A stretch of 64,000 nt of DNA from Ichthyophis bannanicus. Taxonomy: Eukaryota > Chordata > Amphibia > Gymnophiona > Ichthyophiidae. The position numbers were made by a program, and so were the translations under genes. The stretch covers positions 201,995,156-202,059,155 of the forward strand of contig CM066037.1 of assembly GCA_033557465.1 (NCBI GenBank). Reading direction: 5' to 3'. This document shows positions 53,812 to 64,000 of the stretch, in pieces (within the stretch, counting starts at the first letter, position 1; every line of letters begins with the position of its first letter). The notes under the pieces were generated by a model, which saw only the letters and a program-made list of their open reading frames with translations, had not been told where the DNA came from and made no database searches.

Positions 53812-55804
53812 AAGCACAATGCACGTTGCGCAGATGCAACACATATTACATAGAGGTAACACACGTTATGCTTGTGCTACTCGTGTTGCATAACAATGAT
53901 GAATCAATGTCTTGTGAACACCTGAAAGGAATTCGTATGCCATGTCCACATTACTGTATAACCCCCAATCGATTGCTGTGTGCCCACTCAGTCTGTTGGA
54001 AATGCTGAGTCTGTACACACCATGTTACAAGCTGGCTCTGGTTGCTTGGAAATGCAGATGTGAACACAGACTGGCAAAATCCACCCCCACAAAAAACATC
54101 ATTGTAATCAGTGGCAAGGCTTAACTGCAGATCAAACAATCTGTACATGCATGGATATATCACGGATGTATCTTCAGAATGGCTGCACCCCCATGCTTCC
54201 AATAGGCATTGAAAGGTGATACCATGACAACATTTAGCCCTGCCTATCCATGCCATGCAATAGAGGATGCAGACCACATATCCATGCATTGTAGTGTGCA
54301 TCTCCTGTCCTGATATAAGACTGTAATGCATACCTGTGGCCTGCACGATGAGGTTTTCAGCTAACACTGTGCCATCATGTAACTCACAGATGTGCGCACA
54401 AAACTCTAAACATGAAAAGCAGTTATGAAAGGGAGTTTTTCCAAATGCATTGATAGGAGGTAATGGAGTGTGTAGTGGCATGACGCTTGGGCACAGGTAG
54501 CGCTTGCTGAGAACAGAATGCAGGGTGCAGGGTCATCAAGAAGGTGGGTCACCAATGAGGCCACAACCCTAACCAACACTTGCCTGCTGAGATGTCCTTA
54601 GACCGGCACTCAAACTATGCCATTGGGGTGCTGGCTGATGCCACAGACCAGTGACACAGCTGCACATTTTGGTGTATGTTTTTGGGAACATGAGACCCCT
54701 GTCTCTGTATAGAAATCAGTTGTACACACCATTAGGAGGCATGTCACATAAGAAGGTACCTATGTGTGCCCTTCATAGATGCCTTTGCTAAAAAACAAAT
54801 ATGCAGTTGTCATCACATAGTCTGCCCAACAACAAGGCAGGTAGTGCACCTCATCAGCAGCATCACTAGATGGAATTAGAGCATAGTGTCCACAGCTGTG
54901 AAAATGCCAATCACTTAGTGGAGTGAAGCCAACTAACACCTGCATCACACTGTTGATAGGATCATGAATCTCAATGATGAAATGAGCTCCAGAATGTGGA
55001 ATACAGATGTTAGCATTATCCACAGTTCACCAGCATAAGAGCCACCAACTGTCTCACCCTCTGTAACAGGTCCCACAGAATGCTCCAACTGGCAACCAGT
55101 AAATGCTGCCTATGGACAGCACAGCAGCCTCACAGTGCATATTCTCTATGTAGGTTGAACATTAGCCCAGAGACATGCAACAGTTTCTGTAACTGTCTGG
55201 CAGCCATGAAGGTGGTGACAACACATCAGTCATGTGTGGTGTGTACTCAGCAACCATTGTGCCCCCTTCCAAGAGAGAAAGATCATTTCCACATGATAGT
55301 GATGGGAACAAGAAGGGCATGTTTGTGTTACAAAGTGTCACAGCATCTAATAGTGACTGGCTGGAGACCACCCCAGTGAGTAAAAGTGGCCTCGCAGGTG
55401 ACTAAACTGTTGGGCCACACACCATGAATTGCACATGCATGGGTGTGTCCTATGTGTGGCAGCAAAGAAACATCCCTTGCTGTGAGGGAAGCCCAGGCCC
55501 CCACAGGAATCACTGCTCATCACAGCATGGCACACCCAAATGTGTAGGAGAAACCCCAGGAGCTGACCACACATGTTCTCACAACAGGAATGGATAATGT
55601 GTCTAAGGAATGGACAGACACACACCATGCAGGACCAATTGTGTGACTGTTGACAGGGACAGGCAGTCAGCTGTTCACATGTTCTGTGTGAGTCAGGAGG
55701 CTGCCACAAGGCCCCGAGACCTCATGAGAATGGAACAACTCTGATCAACATGCCCTGCTTGTTACTTTTGTCTGTGGACACACAACACACACTGACTCAT
55801 GTGA
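53812..55804. other. Unassigned CA/TG-rich stretch
   Basis: Same composition as 1-9720. Minus-strand open frames at 53951-54481, 54760-55023 and 55347-55709 have many Cys and His but no motif I can assign. No terminal repeats were seen. Confidence 0.5.
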
Positions 55805-56911
55805 CCTGTAGGAGATACTGTCAGTAGCAGATAAATACACATATGTAAATACTTGGTATGTCTAGGGAAAACTGCTACCCTCCTTTTCTCAGGATTCCAT
55901 AGGACTACCTGGCAAATAAAGAAAGTGATAAAACAAGAACCAACCCTTTGTTTGTATATAAATTAGACTTTATTTCTAGTAGCAAAAATAGTGTAAATAT
56001 AAGCATAAATTAGTTTTCTGAGGTAGTATGTTATGCAGGGTGTTACAATTACCAAAAAATTTAATCTCTGATTTAGGAACCAACGTCATTGATTCGCTCT
56101 GCACTCAGACATACAGTACATTATCTGTGTGTCTAAGCTAGCCCCAGCCTCGGGGGGGGGGGGGGAATTAAAGACCAATACTTTAGCTCTTGCCAGAACA
56201 CTTGTAGCTCGGTCCGAGAAATTGTCTCCGGAATGGCACAAAATCAAAGTATGGCAGAGGTCCAATATCAACTGAGATGAACTGCATGGTCACACCAAGC
56301 TGCAGGTCTGTGGGAGAGATTCACTCCATCCTGAGGTTTTGACCTTGGATACTATCTGACTTTCCAGCCAGAGAGACAGGCAAGCAAAATAGTCTGTGTC
56401 AGAAGTTAAAGTTTCCAGGTGTTCTGCCAGTCTCTGTGCATGTTCCAGAGTGCTGCCAGTGTTTTCTGGGCTGCATCCCTCTCTTCTGTCCCCCTGTGTC
56501 CAGCATATAATTCTTTGTCCTGATGGCCCAATGATTGGCTGGTATCAAAACCTGTATGTCATCTTCTGCAAATCCGGTAACAGCTAATAGGTGGTCCTTC
56601 TACAAACAAAGGTCCATCGTGCTAGAAAGTTGCTGGGATGCCAGCCCATACATTGTTGCAAATGCTAGTAGCAGTAGCACAGTGAAGGTCTCAGCAATAT
56701 TCTTCTGCATGAAGTCAGCTGGAATAATACTTCCCCTATGAAGCACATAAACTTGCAGAATTGCTTGATCTGCAAGTTTTAATGCTGCATTATAACAAAA
56801 CGGGAATCCATCTTGTTTAATTCAGTCTTTGGTTTAGAGCAGCCCCATCTTGTAACAGGAAGCCATGCTATTGGTTCAGACATTAGTTTCTGAACAGGAA
56901 CCAGCCCTACA
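55805..56911 (-). repeat. Probable 3' LTR of the endogenous retrovirus
   Basis: On the minus strand the LTR would start TGTAGGGCTGG at 56911, directly after a polypurine tract. A matching inverted end (plus strand TGTAGGAG at 55805) gives a length of 1107 bp. There is an AATAAA-type signal near 55979 on the minus strand. Without the 5' LTR the inner boundary and length are not confirmed. Confidence 0.45.
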
Positions 56912-56924
56912 TTTCCCCCTTTTA
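56912..56924 (-). promoter_or_regulatory. Polypurine tract of the endogenous retrovirus
   Basis: Minus strand TTAAAAGGGGGAAA immediately upstream of the TG of the LTR, the standard plus-strand primer site. Confidence 0.65.
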
Positions 56925-58316
56925 AGATGGGAATAGCTACAAGGGAGTATATTCCCTCTTAAAATCAAATTAACTAGCAGGCTACTGTGCAGGTCAGAAC
57001 CAAATGACATGGTTAACTAAAGTCTAAGAATACTTACTCTAAGCATAATAGTTGCATTGGAAGCAATACTGCATGAGTAATTATACTGTGCATTCACACA
57101 AGCGGTAAAATAAGTTAATACTAAAATGATATATGTAAGGTCAAATCAATTAAATCAATGTAATTTCAAACTTGACAGTAGTATACTTAACCTACTCAAT
57201 GTATAACTTGGTATATAGGTTATACAATATAATGTGTCAGTGTATCTTCAACAAACCACCTAAATGCATCAGTGTGTTAGAAAACAAAACACAAGTATTC
57301 ACTGATGAATGAGACAACTCAGTTAAAAGTAATGCATAAATGAAAAGTTAATGGTTTCACTAATCAATGAGGTGACGTTCCATCAAATCCTGCAGATGCA
57401 TGGTAGGTAGTAGAGGTCCATGGCGTACAAGACGACGCAAGGTATACATCTGTCTTTGCTGATATAAGGAAAGCAAGAATTGGATTGCCTAGAGAAGGGC
57501 AAAGTCAAGCACAATGGAATGAGACACAAAATCAGTCTGTAAAATATCCACATCATGCGAATCAAAGTTGTAATCAGTGACATCAAGGCTCTCCTGGTTA
57601 ATGGACAGATCAACTGTGTGAGAGTCCTTATAGTCCAGTAGGTAGTTCAAGGCTTCAGTGAAGTTAATGTCATGGTGTCGAAATACATCCAGCACCTAGA
57701 TTTCAGTAGAAACAGCATCTGCATCTAAATAAAACAGGGCTTCTCCACCAATAGTAACGATGAAGTGCTTAGGAACATCAATTAAGCAAACATTGTAGGG
57801 AGAGGTACTTTATTAATGATGTCATGTTTATTCTGTACATTAGCAGTGGCATAGTCCATGTGTGCTTTTAACCAGTGTTGTGTGTTATGTGTGCACGGGT
57901 CAGAAATGTTGAAGTGTTTCTGTAAAACATGTTGTGGATCCAGTGACACAAAGACTTTATGTGTGACAGTCTGGGACTGTGTGATCAGGAATCCAGTATC
58001 AGGAAGAGGACCTTCAAGATTTGGTTCTCCATCTAAAAAACAAAACTAACAGGCTATCCTGTTCTAGGTTAGTATTTGTTCTCTCCGTGGGTAGATTCTT
58101 CTGGAAGAAGCTTCCTAGGATGGCATGGTCATAGCTGATTGATGTGGACCCATTTAAGGGAGCCTTCCCCCTCAATTCCCTCCTTTATTTGGATCTGATA
58201 AGCCACAGGGGAGGCTTTACCCACAATAGAATATGGGCCATTCCAGCTAGGGAGAAATTTATTTCTTTGACCCTATTCTTCCCAAAATTGTAATAGAATA
58301 CCTTGTTGCCAATCTA
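56925..58316 (-). other. Env-position region of the retrovirus, unassigned
   Basis: It lies between integrase and the LTR on the minus strand. Two overlapping frames (57695-57489, 57613-57383) give short hydrophilic peptides. I see no clear furin site, fusion peptide or membrane anchor. It may be a decayed env or unrelated sequence. Confidence 0.35.
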
Positions 58317-58962
58317 TTATTCTTTGGAGGTAGTTCTCAGATCATAGTAGGCTTTCCTACCTCTGGCAGCACTTTCCAAATTCTTTTGGACAAAGGCAAA
58401 TATGCTTTGCAAGTTTTGCCTTAAGTTGGTAACATTTTCATGGGCAGTTGTAGCACATGCTAGATTTACATCATTGGTTCGGTACAGAAGATGGAGGGGC
58501 AGTACGATGTCCCTACCTGTCATCATTTGAAAAGGAGTTACGCCAGTGAATCGATGATGGATGTCTCTGATAGCATTCAGGACTAAAGGTAACTTAACAT
58601 CCCAATCCTTTCCAGAGGAGGAGACATATTTCTTCAAGATGCTGCTATGGTTTTGTTTGCTATCTCCACCTGACCGGAAGACTGTGGCCGATAAGCAATG
58701 TGGACCTTGGCCTTTACTTCTAACAGCTTCCACAGATACTTGATAACTTGTCCCATAAAAATGAGAACCTTGATTAGATTCTACTCCCATGGGTAGACCC
58801 CATCTGCTGAAAACATGATTCAACAACAGGGTGGCTGTCGTCTCTGTGGTGCAGTTGGATGCACTTGGTGAATAAGCAAGTAACAGTCAGCATGTATTTG
58901 TTGCCTCGAGAGGTTCGGATCACTGGGCCAATCCAATCAATTTGGAGGTTAGACCAAGACAT
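58317..58962 (-). pseudogene. Retroviral integrase core, broken
   Basis: The frame 58962-58774 has [12 protein letters not shown] (first catalytic Asp), [19 protein letters not shown] and, after a shift, [16 protein letters not shown], where the second catalytic Asp position is Asn. The frame 58826-58317 goes on with [35 protein letters not shown], typical of the integrase end. The region of the catalytic Glu is degenerate. Integrase joins viral cDNA to host DNA. This copy cannot be functional. Confidence 0.82.
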
Positions 58963-59756
58963 GGTCAGACCTTTGTTTCTGAAAGGTACCCTATGGTGCA
59001 GAGCAGCAGGTTGAAATCTACATCAAGTTAGACAACCTTTGGTATACAATTGGACATCCTGGTACATGTGGGGCCAGTATGCCACTTCTTTCAATATTTC
59101 ATAGGTGGTTCTGTCACCTCGGTGACCAGCACAAGGCTCGTCATGGGCTGTTGCAATATAACTCCTCAAAAGGCCTGAGGTACCACCCATTGCACAATAC
59201 CATGTTTACTCATACAAGTTAACAGGTCCTTCTGGAGATGGAACATATCCTTGGAGATATAGAGGATTCTCAGTTCCTCATTATCTTGGCAGTCTTCCAG
59301 AGTTAATGGATACTCCTGGAGGTTCTGGAGAAAGGAGTAGAAATGTCTGAGGGTAGGATCTTATTTTTGGGCTTGCACTAGGTCGATATCAGTGATCTCA
59401 CCACACCACTGTGGGGTGGGTAGCTGTTGAGCTTGTTGTCGGGTAATTGTTTTGACAGACACTGTCAGGTTGCCCACAGAAGCTTCCAATTGCCAAAGGT
59501 ATCCAGAAATGCAACTTCCTTGGCAAGCTGGTCAATCAGATCATTCGAAACCTTGTCAGGATTGTTAACATGAGCATGGCCTTTCATCTTCTTCCAGTAG
59601 ATCATCATGTCATTTCATGCGCCACTCTGTCTAAGGCCAGAATTAGTTCCTTGTGTTGGATGGATTTCCTTTTGGAATTCAGCATAATGGTGGTTTTCCA
59701 AATAGGGAGGTGTGAAACAAAATTGTGTCGGACATAATCGGAGTCAATGCAGATTG

Positions 59757-59945
59757 TTAGAGTGCGGACCCCCCTTTGAGCAGCTGCTTGAAGAGCGGCC
59801 AGGGCTGCACTAACTCAGCATATTGATTTGTTTTCGACCCCAAGCAATACTTTAAGGTTCCGCAGGGGTGGTTATGCTCCCAGACCACTCCTATACCAGC
59901 AACCAGGACATGGTCAGTCTCTCGACAGTAAGCACAACTGTCCAC
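59757..59945 (-). pseudogene. Retroviral RNase H fragment
   Basis: It contains DSCAYCRETDHVLVAGIGVVWEHN (first Asp and beta strand) and TNQYAELVQPWPLFKQLL (catalytic Glu helix), as in retroviral RNase H. It lies between RT and integrase on the same strand, with stops around it. Confidence 0.7.
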
Positions 59946-60408
59946 ATATATCTTGGGGAATTTCCTGCAAATGTTCTCATCATAAAAATGATGACGAATT
60001 GGCTCAGGTGCACTTTACTCCCTCCCGGGGTCCGAATTGTTCACCAATGGCACACTGGCAGTGCAGTCATATAGTTTCACCAGGCCTGCGTGGCATCATT
60101 TCTGCGGTTCTGAGCATATCTCACCTCCAGGGGCTATCCCTGCAGTGCTATAGTCCAGGAGATGATGCGGCTGTTGGAAACTTGTCCAGATTTTATCCGA
60201 TCACTGCCAAGAAAAATGAGGGGCTAGTGATGGGTTTCCACCACTATCCTCTCACCTTGGATGTAACTACAGAAGTGCTGGAGGGCTCAGACAGTAGACA
60301 ACAAGGACTTTTCACAGTCCAAGTATTTCCTCTCCACTTCCATCAAAGTCTTGCTGGCATACATAGTAACTTTCCTTTCAGTGTCATGTGTTCAATACAA
60401 GACAGCAC

Positions 60409-61034
60409 TCATAAGGGCTTGTTTACAAAGCCGCAGTAGTGGTTCGCGATCGTTATCGGAGCCGTGGCCCCATTGAAATCAATGGGGCCGCGGCTCCAAA
60501 AACGATCACGAACTGCTACCACGGCTTTGTAAACAAGCCCCATAGAGTGGTTGGTGAAACCTAGTTCCACGAAGAATTCCTTGCTACTTTCTGGGTAAGC
60601 GTGGCAGGGCGCTCGACTCAGGGCAGCTTTCAGCTCCCCCAGAGCACTCTCTTGTTCAGGCCCCCATGCCCAAGTTTCATCCTTTTTGAAGAGTCTGACC
60701 AGGGGCCTAGAAATCTCCACATACTGATCCACAAACTGGCGGGAATAATTACAGATGCCCAAGAAGGAGCGAAGCTCACTTACGTTGGTTAGACTTTTAA
60801 GTTGTTGCAAGGCACAATTCTTTTTTTTTGCGGCCGCAATCCATCAGCAAAAACTTTATATCCCAGATAATTGAGGGATTTTCAGCACCACTGACCCTTT
60901 ATTAAGGATAACTGCTCCTGCAGTCTTTAATTGTTGGAGAACATGCTCGATCTCCTTTAAATTGTTGGAAAAATTGGTGCTCTTCACTAAGATATTATCT
61001 ACATACACAAGGGTGCCCCTAGCCTCGGCATCAG
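60409..61034 (-). pseudogene. Retroviral RT palm/thumb, broken
   Basis: It encodes GTLVYVDNILVKSTNFSNNLKEIEHVLQQL, where the YxDD box ends in Asn instead of the second Asp. After a damaged stretch near 60830 it encodes LRSFLGICNYSRQFV...PLVRLFKKDETWAWGPEQESALGELKAAL...FFVELGFTNHSMGLV, the thumb and connection to RNase H. The MITE at 60414-60541 cuts it. The 5' part of RT is separated by the LINE at 61035. Confidence 0.8.
60414..60541. mobile_element. Palindromic MITE (128 bp)
   Basis: The two halves are almost perfect inverted copies around ATTGAAATCAAT at about 60473-60484. The ends are AGGGCTTGTTTACAAAGCC and GGCTTTGTAAACAAGCCCC. ATA flanks both sides (60411-60413, 60542-60544), a possible 3-bp duplication. 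The family is unknown. It sits in the retroviral RT. Confidence 0.8.
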
Positions 61035-62425
61035 GTATGTTTATGTTTATATGATATACCGCCATTCTGTAAAAATCAAAGTGGTTTACAATGTTCAAAT
61101 TTACAAAGAGAGCCAAAGGCCGGAAAAATAGAAAAGAAGTTACAATGAGTGACAGGATAGCAGATAGTAATCAGGCACACTAGACAGAGAAGGAAAACAA
61201 TGATAAGGGGTTGGGAAAGGCAAGATGACACAAAAGGAGAGGGGAGGTCAAAGGCTAAGGAGAAAAGGTGGGTTTTCAGGTTTTTCCTAAAAGTGGTGTA
61301 ATGGTGTTCAAGCCTGAGTGAGGTGGGTAAGGAGTTCCAAAGTGCTGGACCGATAAAGAAGAATGCAGAGGAGCGAGTGGACTGTAGATGTGCACGTGAG
61401 GGAGAGGGGAGGTGAATGCGATTTATGTGGAGTGACCGGAGAGAATGACTGGGAATATGAAACTGAATAAGGTCTACTAGATATTGTAGTGTATTAGTGT
61501 AAAGGACCTGATGGATTAAGGTGAGGATTTTGAAATGAATACGGAAATGAAGAGGCAGCCAGTGGAGATGAATAAGAAGAGGTGTTAAGTGTTCCCGATG
61601 TGTAGTGTGTGTAATAAGGCATGCAGCAGTGTTCCAAAGCGTTGTAATCTATGTAACTGTGACTGTGGAAGACCAACAAGGACAGAACTGCAAAAATCAA
61701 TACGTGGCATAACCAGGGACAGCAAAAGAGTAGTGAGGGCTTGTGGAGTGAGAAAGGGCCGGATAGCACGGATCTGACAAAGAAAGAAAAAGAAAGTTTT
61801 AGTGACATGAGAAATGTGGACCCGAAGGAGAGATCAGAATCAAAATGAACTCCTAGATATCGGCAACAGGAGGCCAAAGGTACAGGTGATCCAGAGAAAG
61901 AAGGGGCCATCGGTGGGGAGGGACTGCCATGAGTAAACAGATAGCCAAGGTTTTAGCCAAGTTTAAATGCAGACAGTTAGTGGTAAGCCAACCCACAACA
62001 GCTGAAAGACAGGAATCAAGGATAGAGAGATCGGGATGGAGAGGGGAAGTGTGGTGTAGAAGAACCAGGTCATCAGTGTAGTAAAAGGCATAGATTCCAA
62101 ATTGTTGAATGAGAAGAGCGAGTGGTGCCAGGAAGAGATTAAAAAGGATAGGTGCTAGTACGGAGCCCTGGGGCACCCCATAGACCAGTGGAAAAGGCTC
62201 ATAGGATAGAACAGGACCAGAAAGGGAAAGAACAGCACAGGACTGAGAGGAGAGATAGGAGTGGAACCAACAATACACCGTGCTACAGAAGCCAGCCTCT
62301 TGTAGGCAAGATAGAAGAAGGGAATGGTCAACCAGGTCAAAAGCTGCAGCTAAATCTAGAGAGACTGCCACCGAGAAAATCACCATGATCATGAGCTATG
62401 TGTAATTCATTAAGAAAAGCAAGAA
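61035..62425 (-). mobile_element. L2-type LINE, RT and 3' end, minus strand
   Basis: 3' end at 61035 with stem ATACCGCCATTCTG...AAAGTGGTTTAC (61056-61088). On the minus strand, 62392-61853 encodes SLDLAAAFDLVDHSLLLSCLQEAGF, YGVPQGSVLAPILFNLFLAPL, a YTDDLVLL catalytic box and LNLAKT. 61910-61494 follows with CRYLGVHFDS. It is a different subfamily from L2-B and L2-C (YTDD instead of YADD). The upstream part is interrupted at 62426 by an L1-type element. It lies in the retroviral RT. Confidence 0.85.
61853..62392 (-). pseudogene. RT palm of the L2-type LINE at 61035-62425
   Basis: An uninterrupted 179-codon stretch with the RT motifs LDLAAAFD (catalytic Asp), GVPQGSVLAPILF and YYTDDLVLL (catalytic pair). 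A frame change just upstream (around 62390) separates it from the preceding LNELHIAHDHGD. It ends with a frame change near 61900 into the thumb region. Confidence 0.82.
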
Positions 62426-62497
62426 GGGGGAGGCGGAGCCAGCAGGGTCCAAGATAGCTGCCTAAAGCTTGAGCTACCCTAATCCTAAGAAGAATTC

Positions 62498-63397
62498 TTG
62501 TCACCCCGCATTACAGAGCTCGCATACCCAGTGTTTTATAGAATTATATGGTGTAGGAGATGTCTACCGGTAAACCCACAAGACTGGAATATACTTCAAC
62601 AGCAAGCTCCGGAGTCAAATGAGCTAAATCTGATCCTCCCTCGCTGCAAAAAATGGCGAGCGCAAGGGAGAGCCCGGCGTGAAATCCGAGCAGTGCGTGA
62701 GATGGTGGCATCAAATGGAGAAATGCTTAGTGAGCTACAAGCAGACATTATCGAGCTGAAGGAAATGAAAGCCCAAGTCGCTACGCTATCTGAAAATATA
62801 AGATGCCTAGAGGGTAAAGTCGCAGCGCATGAGGAGAGGCTGAAACAAGTTTCTGCTAGTTCCAAGAGGATAACACAATTGGAACGGACCTTAGAAGACT
62901 TAAATAATAGAACGAGAAGAAACAACGTGAGAATTATTGGCATCCCAGAAGGAGCGGAGGGTTCAAACATGATATCTTACTTAATTTTGATGGTCCCAAA
63001 GTTGCTGAGAATTACCTTTGAGGCGCCGTTTGAGATTGAAAGGGCCCATAGGATTCCGATGCACCCGGGTCCCAACGTAAGGCAGCTGTGCCCAATTATT
63101 ATGTGTATCCTCAGACACTCTCAAGCAACGCATATCCTGGCAGCCGCCAGATCAGATACCTCTCTCAAAGTGGATGGGTAAAAGGTGACTTTTTTTCCTG
63201 ACTTTCATAAAGCGACCATTGAAAGAAGAAAGCAATTGCTTGCTTTTCGTCCCAGGCTGCAACTTCTAGAGGCCCGTTATGGTCTCCTTTTTCCAGCCAG
63301 GCTCTGGGTCACCTTACATAATCAAACGTGCACGTTTGATGACCCTACTGCACTAAGGGCTTTCATGAAAGAAAATGAGGCTTTAAGGATGAGTTGA
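62498..63397 (+). pseudogene. L1-type ORF1 with one in-frame stop
   Basis: Coiled coil at about residues 65-140 (VREMVASNGEMLSELQADIIELKEMKAQVATLSENIRCLEGKV), RRM start NNVRIIGIPEG, then ERAHRIPMHPGPN. A single TAA at 63179 separates it from the C-terminal domain in the same frame (FFPDFHKATIERRKQLLAFRPRLQLLEARYGLLFPARLWVTL...DPTALRAFMKE). The true start Met is uncertain. The codons before about 62640 do not look like ORF1. Confidence 0.82.
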
Positions 63398-63836
63398 GAG
63401 GATATAAGAAATTGTAGTCGTCTACTACCATTGGAATTAAAAGTTGCAGTGCCCGGCCTGAGGGAAGAAGGAAAGAATCGTGGAAGGATGTTAAAGACTT
63501 TGGGTGACAATGCCATATAGTTGTTGTTGTGTGATTAGGAAGAGTCAGTTTTGTTGTCAGTCTTGTTGGGTATTTTTTGAAACAATAATATGTTCAAAGT
63601 TTAGGAGGGGAAGCTAGCTCTGTTGTTCAAGGGATTAGGCGGTAATCGGGTAATGCTGTCTCACCCGTGTCAACCCATTAGTTGGGGAAGCTTTGTGTCT
63701 CCTTGTGGTTTCAATTTTGGGGAAACTGTCAAAGTAGCTGTTTGTATTTGTACATTGGTACAACATATTTCTTTTTCCGTGTATTATTGTAATACATTTA
63801 TGCTGAACCATCTGGTTATCTTGTCCCATGTGCCCT

Positions 63837-64000
63837 CTTAAGTTTCTCTCATTGAACGTGAAGGGCATAAACAACCCAATTAAGCGTAAAAAGATTTTGT
63901 TATACTGTAAGAAAGAACAAGCAGACATGGTTCTGTTACAAGAAACGCGGCTGCCGACAGCGGAAGATAAAAAATTGGGCCAGGGAAACTTCATGCTAGT
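63837..64000 (+). pseudogene. L1-type ORF2 endonuclease start, partial
   Basis: LKFLSLNVKGINNPIKRKKILLYCKKEQADMVLLQETRLPTAEDKKL: the N-terminal beta strand of the APE-type endonuclease, with the LNVxGxNNPIKRxKI and LLQET (catalytic Glu) motifs of L1/Tx1 ORF2. It is open to the window edge, so whether the full gene is intact is unknown. Confidence 0.85.

Larger units (their letters stand above)
55805..61034 (-). mobile_element. Decayed endogenous retrovirus (minus strand, 5' part lost or off-window)
   Basis: Minus-strand order: RT (61034 to about 60600), RNase H (about 59950-59757), integrase (58962-58317), an unassigned env-position region, polypurine tract and a probable 3' LTR (56911-55805). 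The order is canonical for a retrovirus. Stops and frame changes are frequent. A palindromic MITE (60414-60541) and a LINE (61035 on) are inserted in it. Gag and the 5' LTR are not in view. It is probably a class I (gamma/epsilon-like) amphibian retrovirus, judged by integrase style. That class call is weak. Confidence 0.78.
62426..64000 (+). mobile_element. L1/Tx1-type LINE, 5' part, runs off the window
   Basis: It begins GGGGGAGGCGGAGCCAGCAG and CCAAGATAGCTGCC, then ORF1 (to 63397), an inter-ORF region of about 440 bases and the ORF2 endonuclease start at 63837. It continues past the window edge. It is inserted in the minus-strand L2-type LINE. Confidence 0.85.

Noticed and set aside
53951..54481. 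176-codon Cys/His-rich minus-strand frame as a possible zinc-finger gene
   Set aside because: Cys and His spacing is irregular, and similar frames occur throughout this CA/TG-rich layer, where TGT/TGC and CAT/CAC codons are frequent by composition.
60826..60842. T-run next to GCGGCCGC (a NotI site) as a sign of cloning or vector sequence
   Set aside because: The flanks continue the retroviral RT on both sides without vector-like sequence. A natural degenerate stretch or a local assembly error is more likely.

Overview
This 64-kb window looks like intergenic DNA from a repeat-rich vertebrate genome. I found no host gene, rRNA, tRNA or CRISPR array. The mixture of L2-like and CR1 LINEs, L1/Tx1-type LINEs, CORE-type tRNA SINEs, hAT, mariner and Harbinger DNA transposons and a SCAN/Gmr1-like Ty3 element fits a tetrapod, most likely an amphibian. 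A caecilian-like genome is my guess, from the style of the L2/CR1 3' ends, and it is not proven.

The layout is a set of nested insertions. The oldest layer (1 to about 9720, and about 49036 to 55804) is CA/TG-rich, CpG-poor DNA holding decayed Harbinger transposase pieces on the minus strand. A 5'-truncated CR1 (CR1-b) sits in it and now spans 9720-49035. CR1-b was split twice. First, an L2-like fragment (L2-D, 9928-17646) carries a nearly full-length L1-type element (10301-17071) with a 349-bp hAT inside. Second, a long old L2-like element (L2-A, 17680-46965) was itself opened by two younger insertions: a minus-strand L2-like LINE (L2-B, 18568-30611) and a plus-strand CR1 (CR1-a, about 32183-44912). 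L2-B holds a deleted mariner and a 6.7-kb LTR retrotransposon with near-identical 1520-bp LTRs. CR1-a holds a solo LTR of the same LTR family (itself carrying a 1.6-kb hAT) and another minus-strand L2-like LINE (L2-C). Target-site duplications support most of these joints.

Right of 49 kb are an ORF1-only (HAL1-like) L1 derivative at 50396-53796 with a third-locus LTR in its ORF1, a decayed minus-strand endogenous retrovirus (about 55805-61034), a minus-strand L2-type LINE (61035-62425), and the 5' end of another L1-type element that runs off the window.

The most unusual object is the LTR retrotransposon at 20203-26925. It encodes a SCAN-like capsid, a knuckle with an altered residue, a protease, a complete dUTPase, RT and RNase H, but no integrase anywhere. 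Each LTR carries a roughly 295-310-codon open frame of unknown function. That frame is open in all four LTR copies in the window, including a divergent one with an in-frame length change. Other points of interest are a signal-peptide-like start on the L2-like EN-RT protein, a 3' stem-loop shared by the LINEs and a SINE, and tandem 5' promoter monomers in several LINE lineages.
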